Assembly: GCA_009760855.2 (NCBI GenBank)
Contig: WPIO01000022.1
Coordinates: 5,032,001 to 5,096,000 of the forward strand
DNA: 64,000 bases
Direction: 5' to 3'
Origin: Cristatella mucedo
Lineage: Eukaryota; Bryozoa; Phylactolaemata; Cristatellidae
Of the stretch, positions 1-12,577 are shown piece after piece (the stretch's first letter is position 1; every line of letters begins with the position of its first letter). The notes beneath the pieces are model-generated. The model was not told the DNA's origin. It worked only from the letters and a program-made list of their open reading frames with translations, and ran no database searches. The translations under genes were made by a program, and so were the position numbers.

Positions 1-160
1 CACTTTGCTGTGACACTCACAGAACTAATCATGCGCATAGCGTCACACACTATGCTATTTACTGAACATCACAACCTAGCTAACCTTCTTTAAACGAGTA
101 GGGCTGTGTGCCTGCAAGCCGTACCGAGACAGCAGCACCAATTGATGAAGCTTGTCTAAA

Positions 161-334
161 AAAAAAATCCTAGCTGATTAAACAGCCTCTTTTTGTATAG
201 CGACAGAAGTGCCTTTACGGCTATCACCACCGCTCGCGGTGGCGATAAAGGATCGCCCACCGCAGGAATCGAACCCGCGACCTCGGGACCGAGGTCATGA
301 AAGTAACCGCCTTACCTAGTGTGCCATCCCGGCT
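161..334 (-). repeat. tRNA-derived SINE, copy 1
   Basis: Reads on the minus strand from a tRNA-like head at about 334 to an A-rich tail at about 161. The B-box region (rc of ggaatcgaacc) and A-box region (rc of acctagtgtgcca) are both present, followed by the family's central block with the short inverted repeat around ccgctcgcggtgg. It matches copies at 35019, 40911, 53584 and 63246. Confidence 0.8.
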
Positions 335-1119
335 AGGCAGCGCTCTCCTTCGGAGCACTTTCACTCGGAGCTGTCTCACACTCTTGTCTAGCGAAAACCT
401 GAGGGCGGCAGGGGGCCAGCTAATCACCAGTTACTAACTAGCTTTTAGTGCCATCCTGCTGCACCCTGCAGAAATTATACTTAAGCAAACGTGGGACACG
501 GCAGAGCCTCCGAAAAAATCTGACGGTTGCAATGCTGGTTTAAAGCAATCCTGGCAGATATGACAGACCTGGCGTTTGGGTTTGCTGGAGAGCAGGGGCA
601 CCTCTGGCTCACCGCAATCGCTGGTCGTGCCTGTGGGTTCAGCACTTTTAGAATAACAATACCCACAACCGTTTAGCCTAGAACGCCCACCGATGTACGC
701 TAGGAGTGGACACCACCTACATTTCGCTTAATTTGTTGATATCGGCAGCTAGCAACAACCGATCTACCCACCTGTGAATGTGTCCCTGAGGAAATCAGAA
801 AGCATCTTCGCAGCTTCAGCCTCCAGCATTTTCGAGTCAAATTCCGAGCTAGTACCAGACAGCTAAGAATGAAACTCATCCCGAGCTATCATATTGCACG
901 CTGAGCCTCCGACAGATTGATCATTGTGAGTGCACAGCTGCCCGAAAAGCACGCACAATGGGCAATTATTGGACTAAGGTCAAGCACAATAGGATGACCT
1001 GTCATTGGACAAAATCCTATCAATTATTCTCTCACGAGCAAGCTGCCGTTATCTGAGCTGACTGCTGCTACAACATCGGATGGATTGCCCTTCACAGATA
1101 ATGAGCAATTGAGTTCTTA
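335..1119. other. unassigned intergenic DNA
   Basis: I recognise no gene or repeat here. The minus-strand open frame at 481-666 (61 codons) has no recognisable domain and is no longer than expected by chance. Confidence 0.5.
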
Positions 1120-1705
1120 ATGTCACAGCAGTGGCTATATCATACCATTTCTTGCCGACCTACACTGGCTCCCAATCCAGCAGTGCATCGACTTCAAGGT
1201 TCTGTCACTAAGTTTTGGGTCCATCATTCTCTGGCTCCAGCCAACCTATCAGAATTTCTCCCTCACCTAACGAAGCGAAGCATCGTATCACCTGCTTTTC
1301 TGGATCAAATCGTTTAGCTACACTTCGTAGGAACCTTAAATCCTTTGGAGTCCATGCCTTTAGTTGGTCTAGTCCCAAAGCCTGGAACTCACTCCGACTG
1401 ACATCACGACAACCCTGACATGAGGGCGTTTACAAAAAATTTAAAAACGCCTGTGTTCATCCCAGAATTTAGTAGATCCGTGTAATTCGCCATGTGTGTA
1501 CTTATGCGTGCTGGCACTGTGCACACTGCCACTAACCATATTTGCATGCTGACCATGTGCATAGCACCTCTAACCATGTTTTTCTTGTTGACATTGTGCA
1601 TGCTACCACTAACCATGTGACCATGCTTCCTTTACAGCATATGTAAAGTGTCTAGAAAGAAATTAAGTTTTGTGAGGGTGCCAAACAAATGTATTATTAT
1701 TATGA
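1120..1705 (+). mobile_element. L2 family A LINE, 3' fragment
   Basis: The piece starts in the coding end of ORF2 (block matching HWLPVKQRID, then the AWNSL region near 1380) and runs through the 3' UTR to the terminal hairpin region and an ATT tail near 1692. It has several frameshifts and stops, so it is an old, 5'-truncated copy. Confidence 0.85.
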
Positions 1706-4700
1706 ACGGCTACAATTTCAACAGTCCAAGTCAAAATAGGGAACCTAAATTACTTGCATTTTTTTAGAGCCGAGCCGTTGCCTAAGTCCAGACGGAGATA
1801 ATCAACACCCTACTAGAATGCCCTGCTAAGCAGTCGTCTAGTCAATTAGTTGCAGTCGGATTCTTGTCAGCAGATGCATTTTCCTAGATACTTATATAGA
1901 GAAAGCTTCTTTAAGCTGATAATCATAGCAATAGAGCAACACCAATGCCGTATGTCCTGAATTAAACAGACTTAAAACAAGATGCAGCACTTGGCCTAGT
2001 GGCTAGGTTTGGGCCAGAACCACAAAAAAATAGAAAAGAGCTGCTTACATCACCAAAAAAGTCACCTTCTAGGGACACAGCTCAAGGTTTGAATGCCTTA
2101 GAGATAGGTTCGACAGTCTCTTCCTTCACCAGAGTTGATCAGCTATCCTTCAGAGAGCACCAAGAATACCAACAATATTGCCACAGTTAAGGTAGGTCAT
2201 TTGGCCAGGAAATGAACAGGATGGCGGTTGCTAGGAAATTAGGAAAGTGATGGAATAAATATGCTCAGAATTTATAGTTCAAACGTGATTGTGCAAGTAA
2301 TGAAGTAGCAGACTTTCAAAGCACGGCAGCTGAAACAAAGCTAGCTCAAGCACGAAAAGTCCGCACAGTCAGGCAGGAAATGTGTCTCGGATATGCAAGC
2401 ATGAATAGAATAGTGCAATCCCTATAGTCACAAACGTCGAAAAAGGTATTTTTCAGCATTTTCTGCATGCCCTTGTTGGAATTATGCTCTTCTTTCTCTG
2501 CATCGGTGCAGTAGGATGCAAAACTGCTCGGGCTTACTTCTGAGCTCTATCAAATTGAAATGCTTTCTAGTAAAACTCCAGATCCTCGGGCCTTTAAAAT
2601 TCACAGGGTGCTTGACTTGTGATCGAATACTACACTTACTCCATGTCTCAGCGTATAGTGCAATGAGTAATGTAGTGTCCTAGAGTAAGGGTTCAATACT
2701 TCCTTAGTGGCATTTCAAACTTGCTTAGCAGCCCACAGCTCCCTCTAGAGATAGTTGCTTCAGTAGGCAGCATGATTTCTCTGCATGTTAGATTTTGCCT
2801 AATTTTTGACGTAAAAATAAGTTCCACATTTCATCATACTAAATAATATAGTGCATATCGAAGGCACATATCTCTTCCAATAGCATCAACTAAGCAGCTA
2901 TCAAAACGGACACTGATCCAGAGAAGGTGCAAACTGCGGCATATGCAGAATCTGCCTCTAGAAAAGGTATTAGAAATAAAAAGAGATATTGCACATTACA
3001 GAGGACCAGAAATACTTGATGCTATACATAAAGAGAGATACAAAAAAATCTAGGCACTTTCTGCAGCTTAAATTAACTTGATCATGTGTGCAGACTTGAA
3101 ATCGCCACTGTCACACGTTGATAGCTGAATGTATACAACTAAGCTAGAATTTGTTAGGCTCACCCACTACTGAACAGTCTTTTGCATCACGAGAACAGTT
3201 GCTCTGTTTGCAAGTTTGCACGTTTGCAACTATTCAAGACTGCCAGAATCAAATCAATAAAAATAACCCCAAGGGGAAGGTCAGACTTAATCGATATGTC
3301 TCACTAATATCACCTTTCGCACTTGTGCCTTCCATTAACGCCGAACAGCACTTGGCCATTCAATCAATACAGACAATGAGCCAAGCATGCAATCCATGTA
3401 GTGCACCCATTTTTATGGCATTTGCTCTGTACCTGAAAGCAGGTCTGTTCATATAGCGTACATGCAGTTGGGTAAAATGGCAAGAAACTGATAACGTTCT
3501 TGTCATTCGAGAGTTATAAAATGATCGTATCTGCTAGTACTATCTTATGCCGTATCTTTGCTGTTTCTATGCATACATGCTGGTCGTACTTACAGTATAT
3601 GTATCCACACCATTGCCTACTAGGCTAGAACCTCTGAAGCTCACAAGTAAGCAACAGTGATGTCTTTTCTAGTGACTAGCCTAAGCAGGCTGCATTAACA
3701 TGCCTTGTTATGTGGTGCCAGCACAATGCGGGCTCATAAGCACTTGCAGACTATCTGATGTGGTGTATGGATGTATATGTAACTACTTGTTATGACCACC
3801 GAACCGAAATTAAACGTGTTATTGGGTGTACAATTAATACTCACCATTCAGTGCTGAACAAGATCATGCAAAAAGTAAGGGTATGCTTCCAAGAAGCTAT
3901 CAAGGCACTGTGAACCACGCTATCGTACTGTGGACCGTGAAATACAGCAGGACATCTTATACCAAATGCACTCCAGATACACCTTACTTTCTTTCAGATT
4001 ACCACAAGGATCAGTCTTGAGGAGAATATGAAAGGAAGCTCTATGAAATAACTTTAATATCTTGTTCAGTATCTCGACATCACTTTTAATAGCAAGCTTA
4101 ATCATAGGGTCTTAATACTGTGAGCAGCAAGTGCTATTAGTCAATGATCACCTACCCACATCACCCTTATCAGAGACTGCTCAAAGGTCTCCACAACAGA
4201 GCTGTTGGTTAATGCTCTGGAGTTGCATGCTGTGACTCGACTCTCATTGAACACAGGAAAACCAGAGTCGTTGCAAAGATCGGTCATATGGTCCTCTGCT
4301 AGGTAGAATTTACTGCTCCTGGTTCTTCAAGCTACTTCTTTGCTGGAAAAGATAAAACCTGGAATTACTCCAACTTGATCAAATCCAATGCAGACGTGAT
4401 GGATTTTGATTACCGACCTGCTGTGACCAAGAAATATGTGTACACGGATTGCTAGACATCTACAAAGAACTATCGGCCAACAGGGTTTTTCATCAAATTG
4501 GCTTACGCCTGTTAGGGGCTAACTTGTATCTGCACCTAAAATGCACTCCATCCAACCGGCAAGAATCAAGTACCGGTGTACCCATCGTATATGATCCAGC
4601 CCAAAAAAAGGAAACGTTTCTGAGATTTCACTGTGAATGGTTAAGAAATTCAATGTTTTTTGTGACTGAATGATGCTCGGTCCAACGGCAGGCAGAACTA

Positions 4701-4937
4701 GATCCATTATGAAAGGCTATTCAGGCTCAACCATTGGCCCCCCCACTCTCCTCTGAGCAGTGTATATACTATCCATGGAAGGTAAGAAAGTTGAAAGAAC
4801 TCAGCAGCATAAGTGGAACAGGAAATGCTATGGTCTCTCCAGCACGGGCAAGAGGGCTTTAGCCAGCACAGTGGCAGACAGCTTGCACCAGTGCAGGGGC
4901 AGACAGCTTGAACCAGTACTGGATGGAAATGGCTTCT
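1706..4937. other. unassigned region
   Basis: About 3.2 kb of moderately AT-rich DNA. The longest open frames (3151-3456 and 4449-4673, plus) show no domain, signal peptide or splice-site context that I recognise. A weak SINE-like A-box block is seen near 1985-2010 only. Confidence 0.5.
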
Positions 4938-5405
4938 TTTTTTGTATCTCCGTATGTAACTCCACAAAGTCATTAAGACTATATGGGTGTTACGCAGGAG
5001 AGTTTTCTACAGCCTAAGCGGCTTTCGGTATGCATTCGGTAGCCAATAGACTTCGTCTCACGCAACAAAGAGAAAGTGAGAAGCATAGCTGACTCAGGAG
5101 AGCAGTTGAGGTAGTGAGTAGCATAGAAGTAGCAGCTCAGGACCGCTGAAAAGGATGAGCCATGGTCGGCAGCAGGAGAGTAGTTGTCGTTGCATAGGAA
5201 TTGTGGAAGTGAGTTCCACAGCCTAGGATCTGCAGAGCTAAAGCTTCTGTTGCCAATGGCCTTTAAGCAGAGGAATGGAAAAGCTAATTTATTGTCCACA
5301 CAGGACCTGAGGGCGCGAAGAGGCTGAAACTGGTGCAGCAGTTCAGCTAGGTATGGAGGAGCCAAGCCGTGTCGGGCCTTGTGGGTCAGCGTGAGACAAG
5401 AATGC
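4938..5405 (-). mobile_element. L2-like family B LINE, 3' end
   Basis: A minus-strand open frame at 5365-4979 carries the terminal ORF2 block typical of L2 elements (YLAELLHQF, then RLWNSLPQF). It aligns closely with 56894-57280. The 3' end is at about 4938 and is followed on the minus strand by a run of A, as expected for a retroposed copy. It is 5'-truncated near 5405. Confidence 0.8.
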
Positions 5406-7754
5406 TTTTTCTTTGATGCAAAGGGTCAAAAGTGGCTTGCATACATGAAGGGTGAGCAAGCTTCACTTACGCCAGTGCATTGTGAGATTGCTTCGCCTCC
5501 ATGCCAGACGAAATTCATGGGGGGGCAATCCAGAACACAATGAATGAATTCAATATAGGGTTAGATGGATAGTGCTAACTTAGTATTAACATTTCTCTAT
5601 AGCGGCTGAGCTCCACTACATGTTGGGGTTTGTTACACTCTCCGACAGCGCTGCTTAAGAAATTGGAAGATCAAAGAGGAAAATGAAAATGAAAATATAA
5701 AAAAACCAAGAGGAAAATGGGCAATTTTGAATTATGAAAATATATGTGCCAAATCGACCTGGTTTAATTTGGGGATATGATTGCAGGAACACAGTAGATA
5801 CGACCTAAATATCCACAAATAGCCCCGTGTCTTAATAAATTTCAGTATTTGGATTTCTGTAACCAAGTTCTGTGGCATGTTAATAAATTTTAAATCATGG
5901 CAATTTTATCGCGAAGCCTACGTCAATGAAATATCCTCATGACGGTGATCAGCGAGGCTGAGACTGATAAGTCGTCTGTAGCGATTAATAAGGCCAACCT
6001 TGCAAGGTGCTGTGAGCATGATATCTAAGCATTATGGATATTTGTTATTCAAAAAATTCAAAGAAATTGTCCTACCCGTCAGCTTCTACACTGCTACAAA
6101 ATAATAGCCGCTTGTTGGCTGCGTATTATGCAGGGCAGTCTGCTCTCTCCACCAAAGCTGCTAATTTGATTGGGAATCTTCTTAAAGAAATATTTCTCAT
6201 TTAACCTATTTCTAAGGACAGGTAACGGAGTTCCAATGACAAACCATTTTAAAAGCGAGATGTCGTGGGGTACTACAGAAGTATGATGAAAAACCTTTTG
6301 TAACAAAAAATACAATAACGGATTGCATTATGCAAAGAAAAACTAGCAACAAAACTGTCAGTACGATTGGCGTAGTACCATGTACCCCAAATACATCGAC
6401 ACTAAAAAGGAATTAGGACATGCACCATTGTCGAGAGCTGAGCCTACTACAATGTATGAAACTATAAACATTAACTTGCCTTCATCCCTTATGGATTCAT
6501 CTGACTCGGACTGTAGTTTCTGATCGTCCCCTAAACTCCAACCATCTAATGTAACTCTGGGTCGGTAAGAACCATTTCTTCCTACAAAAAAACCACACCA
6601 TTCAAGCCGTGAGTACTTTGGTTTGAAATTCTGTTCCATGACTTGTCCATAAAGACAACGAATGAGGAAAGTTCGGTAAAATTATAGTGAGTTCATAAGT
6701 ATGTTTGAGAAACTGCCTCTGACAATAGTACAACCAATCATCATAATTATCTTCATCATCATGATTATAGTGCTTTTTTGGAACTAAATCTCTTTCCCAC
6801 GGGCTGAAAACAAAGTGAATGAAAGTAAACATAACTAATAAAGGACGCGTTGAGGCATAGGCCATAGATAAGTCGGAGAAGTGAGTATCTCAGTTAGTGC
6901 AGATAAGCAGGAGCAAGGGAGTGGGCAGATCTAAAAGCAAATGATAACACCCTGACGATCTTCTGTTTGCTGTGGAGCTAGTGTACGTTGAAGTGAGGCA
7001 ATATAATGTAACAAGTAATAATAGTTCTAACAGAAAAACCCAGTTGCCCAGCTTGGCATCGCATGCAAGTGTTTATTTTCTTCGAGTAGAGAATTGCACA
7101 TGTCTTTATAGGATATCACAAATGCATGTACTAAATTTGCCTAGGACCTTTATCCAATAACATCCGAATATTTGAAGCATAATCAAGGTAAATGTATGCT
7201 GACTTGACAGTGGATGTGATGGGATCTAGCAAAAAACGATTTTGGAACAGCCTAAAAGGTTTGTCGGCATTTGAGTTCGTTAAAGGATGTTAACAAAGCA
7301 GCCAGGGTGTGATACTTATTCAGCCACCATAGTAGGAGACGGGCAGACATAGAGAGAACAGGTCCGATCAGGCCCAACAGCAGTGCGTCTGCTTAACACA
7401 AGTGAAGGAAGGGAAGTGTTCTTTGTCTGCCACAAGACCGATGTGCCTTCGGGTGTGTCCACCACAACAAGACCGATGTGCCTTCTGGCTGTCCGAACTC
7501 AAGGAATTGGCCTCACAGCTGGCAAGCGATTTGGTAGCCAGCGGCTTTTACAGGTTAAGCACACAGGCTACGGGGCACTGCCAATTTGGAGGGTAAGGAT
7601 TTCGGGGATTCTGAGCCACACTAGATTTGGGTGCATCTATTAGATAGGTTTCATCGTCATTCATTTCACGGACATTTAGCTGTTTCTCAAGTACGAATGT
7701 CGACAGCACAAGCTTTGAGGAAATTGAAAGAATATGAGGTGCTGGGAGGCTGGA
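5406..7754. other. unassigned region
   Basis: No gene is recognised. Three minus-strand frames (6094-6315, 6358-6639, 6602-6865) lie close together but show no domain I can name. An 18-base block (caagaccgatgtgccttc) occurs twice near 7434 and 7470. Confidence 0.45.
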
Positions 7755-8085
7755 AATAATAATAAGGACAGTGTAAATCCTTTATATATCACCCTAAGTG
7801 AACTACATTTTTTCTAGGCACTTCACGTGTGCTGGAAACGAGGAAGCTCGATATATTAGAGAAAAGATGGACAACATCAGCACGCACAAGCAAACAAAGA
7901 GAAATTCACGTGCACGGGAGCAAAGGTAGTAAAGAACACAAGTGCTTTCAGCTTCTTTTTAAGCACCGCCAAGTCAGGAGATGTTACTACGTCAGTCAGG
8001 AGTGCGAGTTCCAGGCTCGGTAGTACAGGAATTGAAGACACAGTCTCCACAGGATTTGAGGTTTGTTAGAAGCATAACCTAGCAA
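7755..8085 (-). mobile_element. L2 family A LINE, diverged 3' fragment
   Basis: Reads from the AWNSL-encoding block near 8015 (rc of gagttccaggctcgg) to the degraded 3' hairpin near 7800 and an (ATT) tail. It is much more diverged than the other family A copies, so it is probably among the oldest. Confidence 0.65.
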
Positions 8086-9600
8086 TATTAAAATAAGCAG
8101 ACGGTCAGTACATGGGAAGGTCTGGGGAGTTTGTATGACACGCATGTACTGGTGAAGTTATGAATAAGTAAATCCTGATGGAATAGGAATTTCGCTGTGG
8201 GAATAGCAACTCGATCGGAAGGAATGGAACAAGAAAAGTACAACTAAAGACAGATTTATCTGACCTAAAAGCAACTTCCAGGAACATTCGGAGACGACCA
8301 GACATTATCACTGACTGAAATGCGATAATGACGTTTAAATTTAGCTTGTGCACATTTCCAAGCGTGATTTATAGATTATCAAGGTTGCGCCAGTCTGATT
8401 TGTTCATATTTGCAGGCCTGCATACATAGGAGGTTCAGACGACCCAGTCCTAAGCACACATTGATAAGATGAATGTTTACAGTCGTTCGTAACCTTGCCT
8501 AAAGCTATACGGTTAGCGCTCAGTTGTAGCCGTTAATCGGTGAGACTTTTGCTTGCAGTTGTCCTGCTGGAGCAGCGTATTCGCAGGTCGGCGCCTCTTG
8601 TATTACTAACCTGTATAGTATCCATAATGTGACAAATGCTTTTTCATAAAGCTTTCGTATAGGTTCTGAAATACAACAGAATGCACTCGCAATTCTAGCT
8701 CGCACGTAAGGGAGCGCTGGTAGGCAATCAAGGGGTACGGTTCCGGAGCAGTTCATGTTGGTAGCAGGCGCATCTATTTTCAGCCCTAATGCTTAGAGCT
8801 TAAGTAAATATAAACATAACGTTCATTATGCGCCCTGAATAATGCGTTATTTGGGAAAGCCCTCAGTGGAGAGCGATGAGTAAACAACGCTCTTTGGCGG
8901 GCCCAAGTATTTCTTGCGCACAGCAACGTTGAACATTCGAGCATAGCCGAGAAACACCGGGTGATGCTGAAGCTCTAGAAGAGACAGTACAAGAAGCAAC
9001 TGAACGAAAATAGCGGAGTGAAGCAAAGCACGCTTTATCCGTTCCCGAAATAAAACTCGCCCTTGATATTTGATAAATGCAGTGGGCCCGGCGAGTCGCC
9101 AGCAACGAGATCGGAAGGTACGTCAGAGCGCAACCGGTAACTAGACACGTAGCACATGCAATACAATGCCAGTGAGCATACACCGCTTCATTTACCGCTT
9201 CAAACTTGCGTTGCTCTGCACCCGGAGCGTCAGCATTCCTGAGAGGCATGGGTTCCTAAGTCGTGCCTACCGGCGGCTTGTCATTTCCAGGTCTCAGGAA
9301 ATCTATGGCTCCCTTATAAAATGCATTGCTCTATACCATATGGTACGGTTTCAGAGACGGAGATATTCTTAACCATGGTTACCATTCTCGCACCAGCGCA
9401 TGAAGCAGGCACTCAGCTGCAGCCAAAGGATCCCTTAGGAGCAGCATCTGCTAGGGGGTGACCCTGATAAGGGACCTCGTAAAAGTTCTGCAATATCAGA
9501 ATTTAATTTGTTAAAGTTTTTTATAATAAAATAGACTAAAATATGTAGCTATTTTAGAAGTTTTTAAGTGAACCTGACTAATTAAAGCTACGTCGCAGGT
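8086..9600. other. unassigned region upstream of RPL39
   Basis: No recognisable gene or repeat. The 128-codon minus-strand frame at 8863-9249 is Cys/Ala-rich with no domain and I treat it as chance. The last 120 bases before RPL39 are AT-rich and contain no clear TATA box at the usual distance from the 5'TOP tract. Confidence 0.45.
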
Positions 9601-9610
9601 CGCATCGGCT

Positions 9611-9649
9611 GGTCCTTTCCGGCCGACATATTGGAGTACTCCGAACATG
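9611..9649 (+). promoter_or_regulatory. RPL39 5'TOP-like start region and 5' leader
   Basis: A pyrimidine tract (tcctttcc, 9613-9620) lies 27-34 bases before the RPL39 ATG. Ribosomal protein mRNAs in animals typically begin at a C in such a 5' terminal oligopyrimidine tract, which makes their translation growth-regulated through the TOR pathway. The transcription start at about 9614 is inferred from this pattern only. Confidence 0.6.
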
Positions 9650-11844
9650 GTGCGTGCTTCTTGTCTAATTCTTCGCTGCGTTCGTTGCCCCTGTTTTCGT
9701 CAGTAGTATATGTGGTAGCTAACGTACTGGCATATTCACCTGTGCACTTTGATATGTGCTGGTATGCTTAGATGTTGCGCGCTGCAAGTCAGTGGCCCTC
9801 TTCCGTCGGCGTTACTACGTTCCCACGCTGGAGCTGCATTTCATTACCCCTTGCCATCTAGACCTCGATTGCGGCGGTGCGTCCCAGCATTTGAAAATTG
9901 CATGCACGAAATAGCTTGCAGCAAGTAGCTAATCACGTAATTGCTCGACCCCGGGTCCCGCGCTCCAGCGGCTGCTCGTTTGAAACGAGATAACCGCCCT
10001 TGAATCAAGCTTTAGCTGCCCCTTTACTTTGATCGTGGTCTAGCACAGTCTACGACTAGTTTATGAAACTACATTTGAAAATTTCCTAGGAATAATGTTT
10101 TCTGTGGATTATGTATAAGGTTCTTATTATTATGCCTAACCTTAGTGAGCTGTAAAGATGTTGGGTTGATTATTGACATTAGGCATGCGGTGGTGCTTCT
10201 ATGTGGCTTGGGGCCGACGTTGGCAAACAATTTTATGAGCTCGGCATACCGGATACCCACAAATTAGGGTTTAACACTCGAGATCCAATAAAACCGGTTG
10301 AAAATTAAATGCAGCATCTGTGGACCTACAAATAGTAGCATTTTCATTGCCTCCTTTGCAAGTTGAATCTGCATAGGCACAAGTGCTTTCCAATGTGATT
10401 GTCTTCGTGTTTGATCGCCCCCTCGGCCACAGCCTAGCTGTGGGGTGCTTGCAATATTGATCATTCAAATATACCCGGGTTCCGTGGCTCTAGACATGCA
10501 GCAAGCAACCATCTCTAGACATGCAGCAAGCAACCATTTATAGCCTGATGCAAACTGGGTAGTTGCCAGCAAAGCTGTGCAACGGCCTATATACATTGAA
10601 TAGGCTGTTGAATCAGCCGGCCTTAACTTAATCTGAATTGCAGCAAAGCCCAAGAGCCAGTTTGTATTAAGGTAGTCGCAGAAGTATTGATGAGCTTGTC
10701 GCAAAGAGTAGCTTGCAAATTAATAAGCAACAAGTTTGCATGAAATTACAGGAGACGGAGGTAACTTCTAATTGCGTCGAGAGTCCAGCTGTGACTGAAA
10801 GCAGGTGTGCATTTTAATTCACAAACCAATGTTAGTACAGGTTTTTGTTGCAGCGATTGCCACTGCCTCAATGGACAGCTGCATGACTCAATAGCTTTAA
10901 ATGTACAACGATTGGAGTTACCATGATTAGTGCTTGTCGAATTTGAACGCATTTTGTGGCAATCCTGCAATGATAGTAATCCACTCGTGTGATGAACGAT
11001 TTCATTTGCATATTTAGTGTTCAGGACTATTTATAAGTCGTTGTTAACTAGGTGTCCAGGTTTTGCTTTATATATAGATGCATGAGTCTTCCCAAGTCTA
11101 AAATGACTCATCTGCTTTGCTCAGCAATAAAGGACTTCGTGCATTGAATGACTGCCAGCAGCATAGTCTATGCCCAGCCATGCGATATTAGGTAATTAAA
11201 TAGAAATATACTCCAGCTCTGGAATTGACTGCTGTGTGCATGTTCGTTTGCAGCTTTATGGGTTTGCTGCCTTGCAAGCTAAGTCCTTCACTATGTTCTT
11301 TGTCAGTCTGCCCACAAGACCTTGAGAATCAAGTTGAAGCTGGCCAAGTTCCAGAAGAAAAATCGGCCTGTGCCACAGTGGACCCGTATGAAAACTGGCA
11401 ACAAGATTAGGTAATACGGTTGCTTGTTGATTGGCTGTCAATATTGTCTGTTAGTGCCCAGTCGGCCAGTTTGTGCCCACTAATATGCTGTTGTGCAGAG
11501 CCTCTGTTGGCTGCACTCATAGACCCCATCTTGAGCATTGGAAAAAGATAGCGACCTTCATCTTGTAGCTCTGGCTTCATGTAATGAGCTTTGTTCCCAT
11601 CTTGATTTGGCGATTGGATTAATCTTTGTTGGCATAGCTGAACTTGCGTTTGCTGTGTGCCAAGCTATAGTGTAGTCCTTGCAAACCCTGTACATATATG
11701 CTGGTGTTGTGCCGGTTTCTACTGCTGAGCTGCACTTTTGTGTTTGTACCCAAATTGAAATGTTTGGACTCACTAGTTATAAAAATTCTTTGCAGGTATA
11801 ATGCAAAGAGGAGGCACTGGCGTCGGACAAAGCTAAAACTCTAG
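9647..11844 (+). CDS. RPL39: ribosomal protein eL39 (RPL39), three exons
   Basis: Component of the large cytosolic ribosomal subunit, lining the peptide exit tunnel. The coding exons are 9647-9649 (ATG alone, followed at once by a gtgcgt donor), 11307-11410 (acceptor ttctttgtcag, donor gtaata) and 11796-11844 (acceptor ttctttgcag, stop TAG). Joined, they give 51 residues, the usual length of the family. The product begins [10 protein letters not shown], contains the invariant RMKTGNKIR block split by intron 2 (two bases of the Arg codon in exon 2, one in exon 3), and ends [11 protein letters not shown]. An intron directly after the ATG is common in ribosomal protein genes. Introns are 1,657 and 385 bases. 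No frame defects are seen and the poly(A) signal follows at 11943, so the gene looks intact and is not a processed copy. Confidence 0.96.
9650..11306 (+). other. RPL39 intron 1
   Basis: A 1.66-kb intron bounded by gtgcgt and ttctttgtcag. It holds a perfect 25-bp tandem duplication at 10489-10538 and otherwise unassigned sequence. RPL introns often host snoRNAs. I looked for C/D boxes: TGATGA occurs at about 10686 and 10997, but neither has a box D at a convincing distance, so no snoRNA is called. Confidence 0.7.
10489..10538. repeat. 25-bp perfect tandem duplication
   Basis: Two adjacent copies of a 25-base unit beginning ctctagacatgcagc and ending caaccat. It lies in RPL39 intron 1. The lack of differences between the units suggests a recent slippage event. 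Confidence 0.9.
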
Positions 11845-11942
11845 AGTGCGAGTCGGAATGGACTTGCCTAAATGGAACTTGCTGCCTTACGACCTTGTCA
11901 TGTTGAAGCACAAAAGAGCACGTGCTTAGCATTAAGTTATCC

Positions 11943-11948
11943 AATAAA
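11943..11948 (+). terminator. RPL39 poly(A) signal
   Basis: AATAAA 98 bases after the RPL39 stop codon, followed by a GT/T-rich stretch (gttgttgcttt) as in typical cleavage and polyadenylation sites. Confidence 0.85.
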
Positions 11949-12577
11949 GTTGTTGCTTTAAAGCAAACATTTACTTAGTTGGTTTTAGCAGATTTTTCAG
12001 CCGGCTCACTGTGGTGAATGTGTTGACTCAAAATTTATGAGACGCTTTGCAAAACTGCATGCCGTTAGATTGTATACCTTTTGAGATTTTCTCAACAGAA
12101 TGTCTTTCTGGTTTGCCTATACGTGTCAACTTGCTCATTAACTTGGCAAGCCGCTGGCCGAGGTGCCTGGTCAAATGCCTCTCGATTACCTCAGATTACC
12201 ATTCTCGAGCGCAGCAGCAAGCTGTGGCTGCGATGACACGAGCTCTGCTTCGACCACTCTGAAGCTCTTCGACCGCTCTAAGCTGACATGCTTCTTTGTC
12301 GTGCTTACTCTCTAACAGTGGCTGCTGAGGCAGCAGCCTCGGAGGCTATGCATACTACAGCCTGCATACTTTCAGTGATACCTCTTGTCTTACCAACTAA
12401 ACGTTCAGAATGGTTAGGAATAGATTCACTCAAAAGAGTGACCATGACATTTAGGTTTCCTGAATTGAGAGTCAAGTAATGTCATCGTTTTCTGTCAGTC
12501 GGGATGGGGCAACTGTATATCGACTATTTAAGGTAGTCAGTATTCAAGGTCAGTGAAAAACCATAGCTGCTTACTTA
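11949..12577. other. unassigned DNA downstream of RPL39
   Basis: No domain is recognised in the short plus-strand frames 12047-12262 and 12288-12479. No repeat family seen. Confidence 0.45.

Noticed and set aside
6094-6865. Cluster of three minus-strand frames as a transposase remnant
   Set aside because: An acidic Asp/Glu patch suggested a piggyBac-like N-terminus, but no further motif supports it.
10686-10800. C/D snoRNA in RPL39 intron 1
   Set aside because: A C-box-like TGATGA is present, but the nearest CTGA is over 100 bases away and there is no terminal stem.
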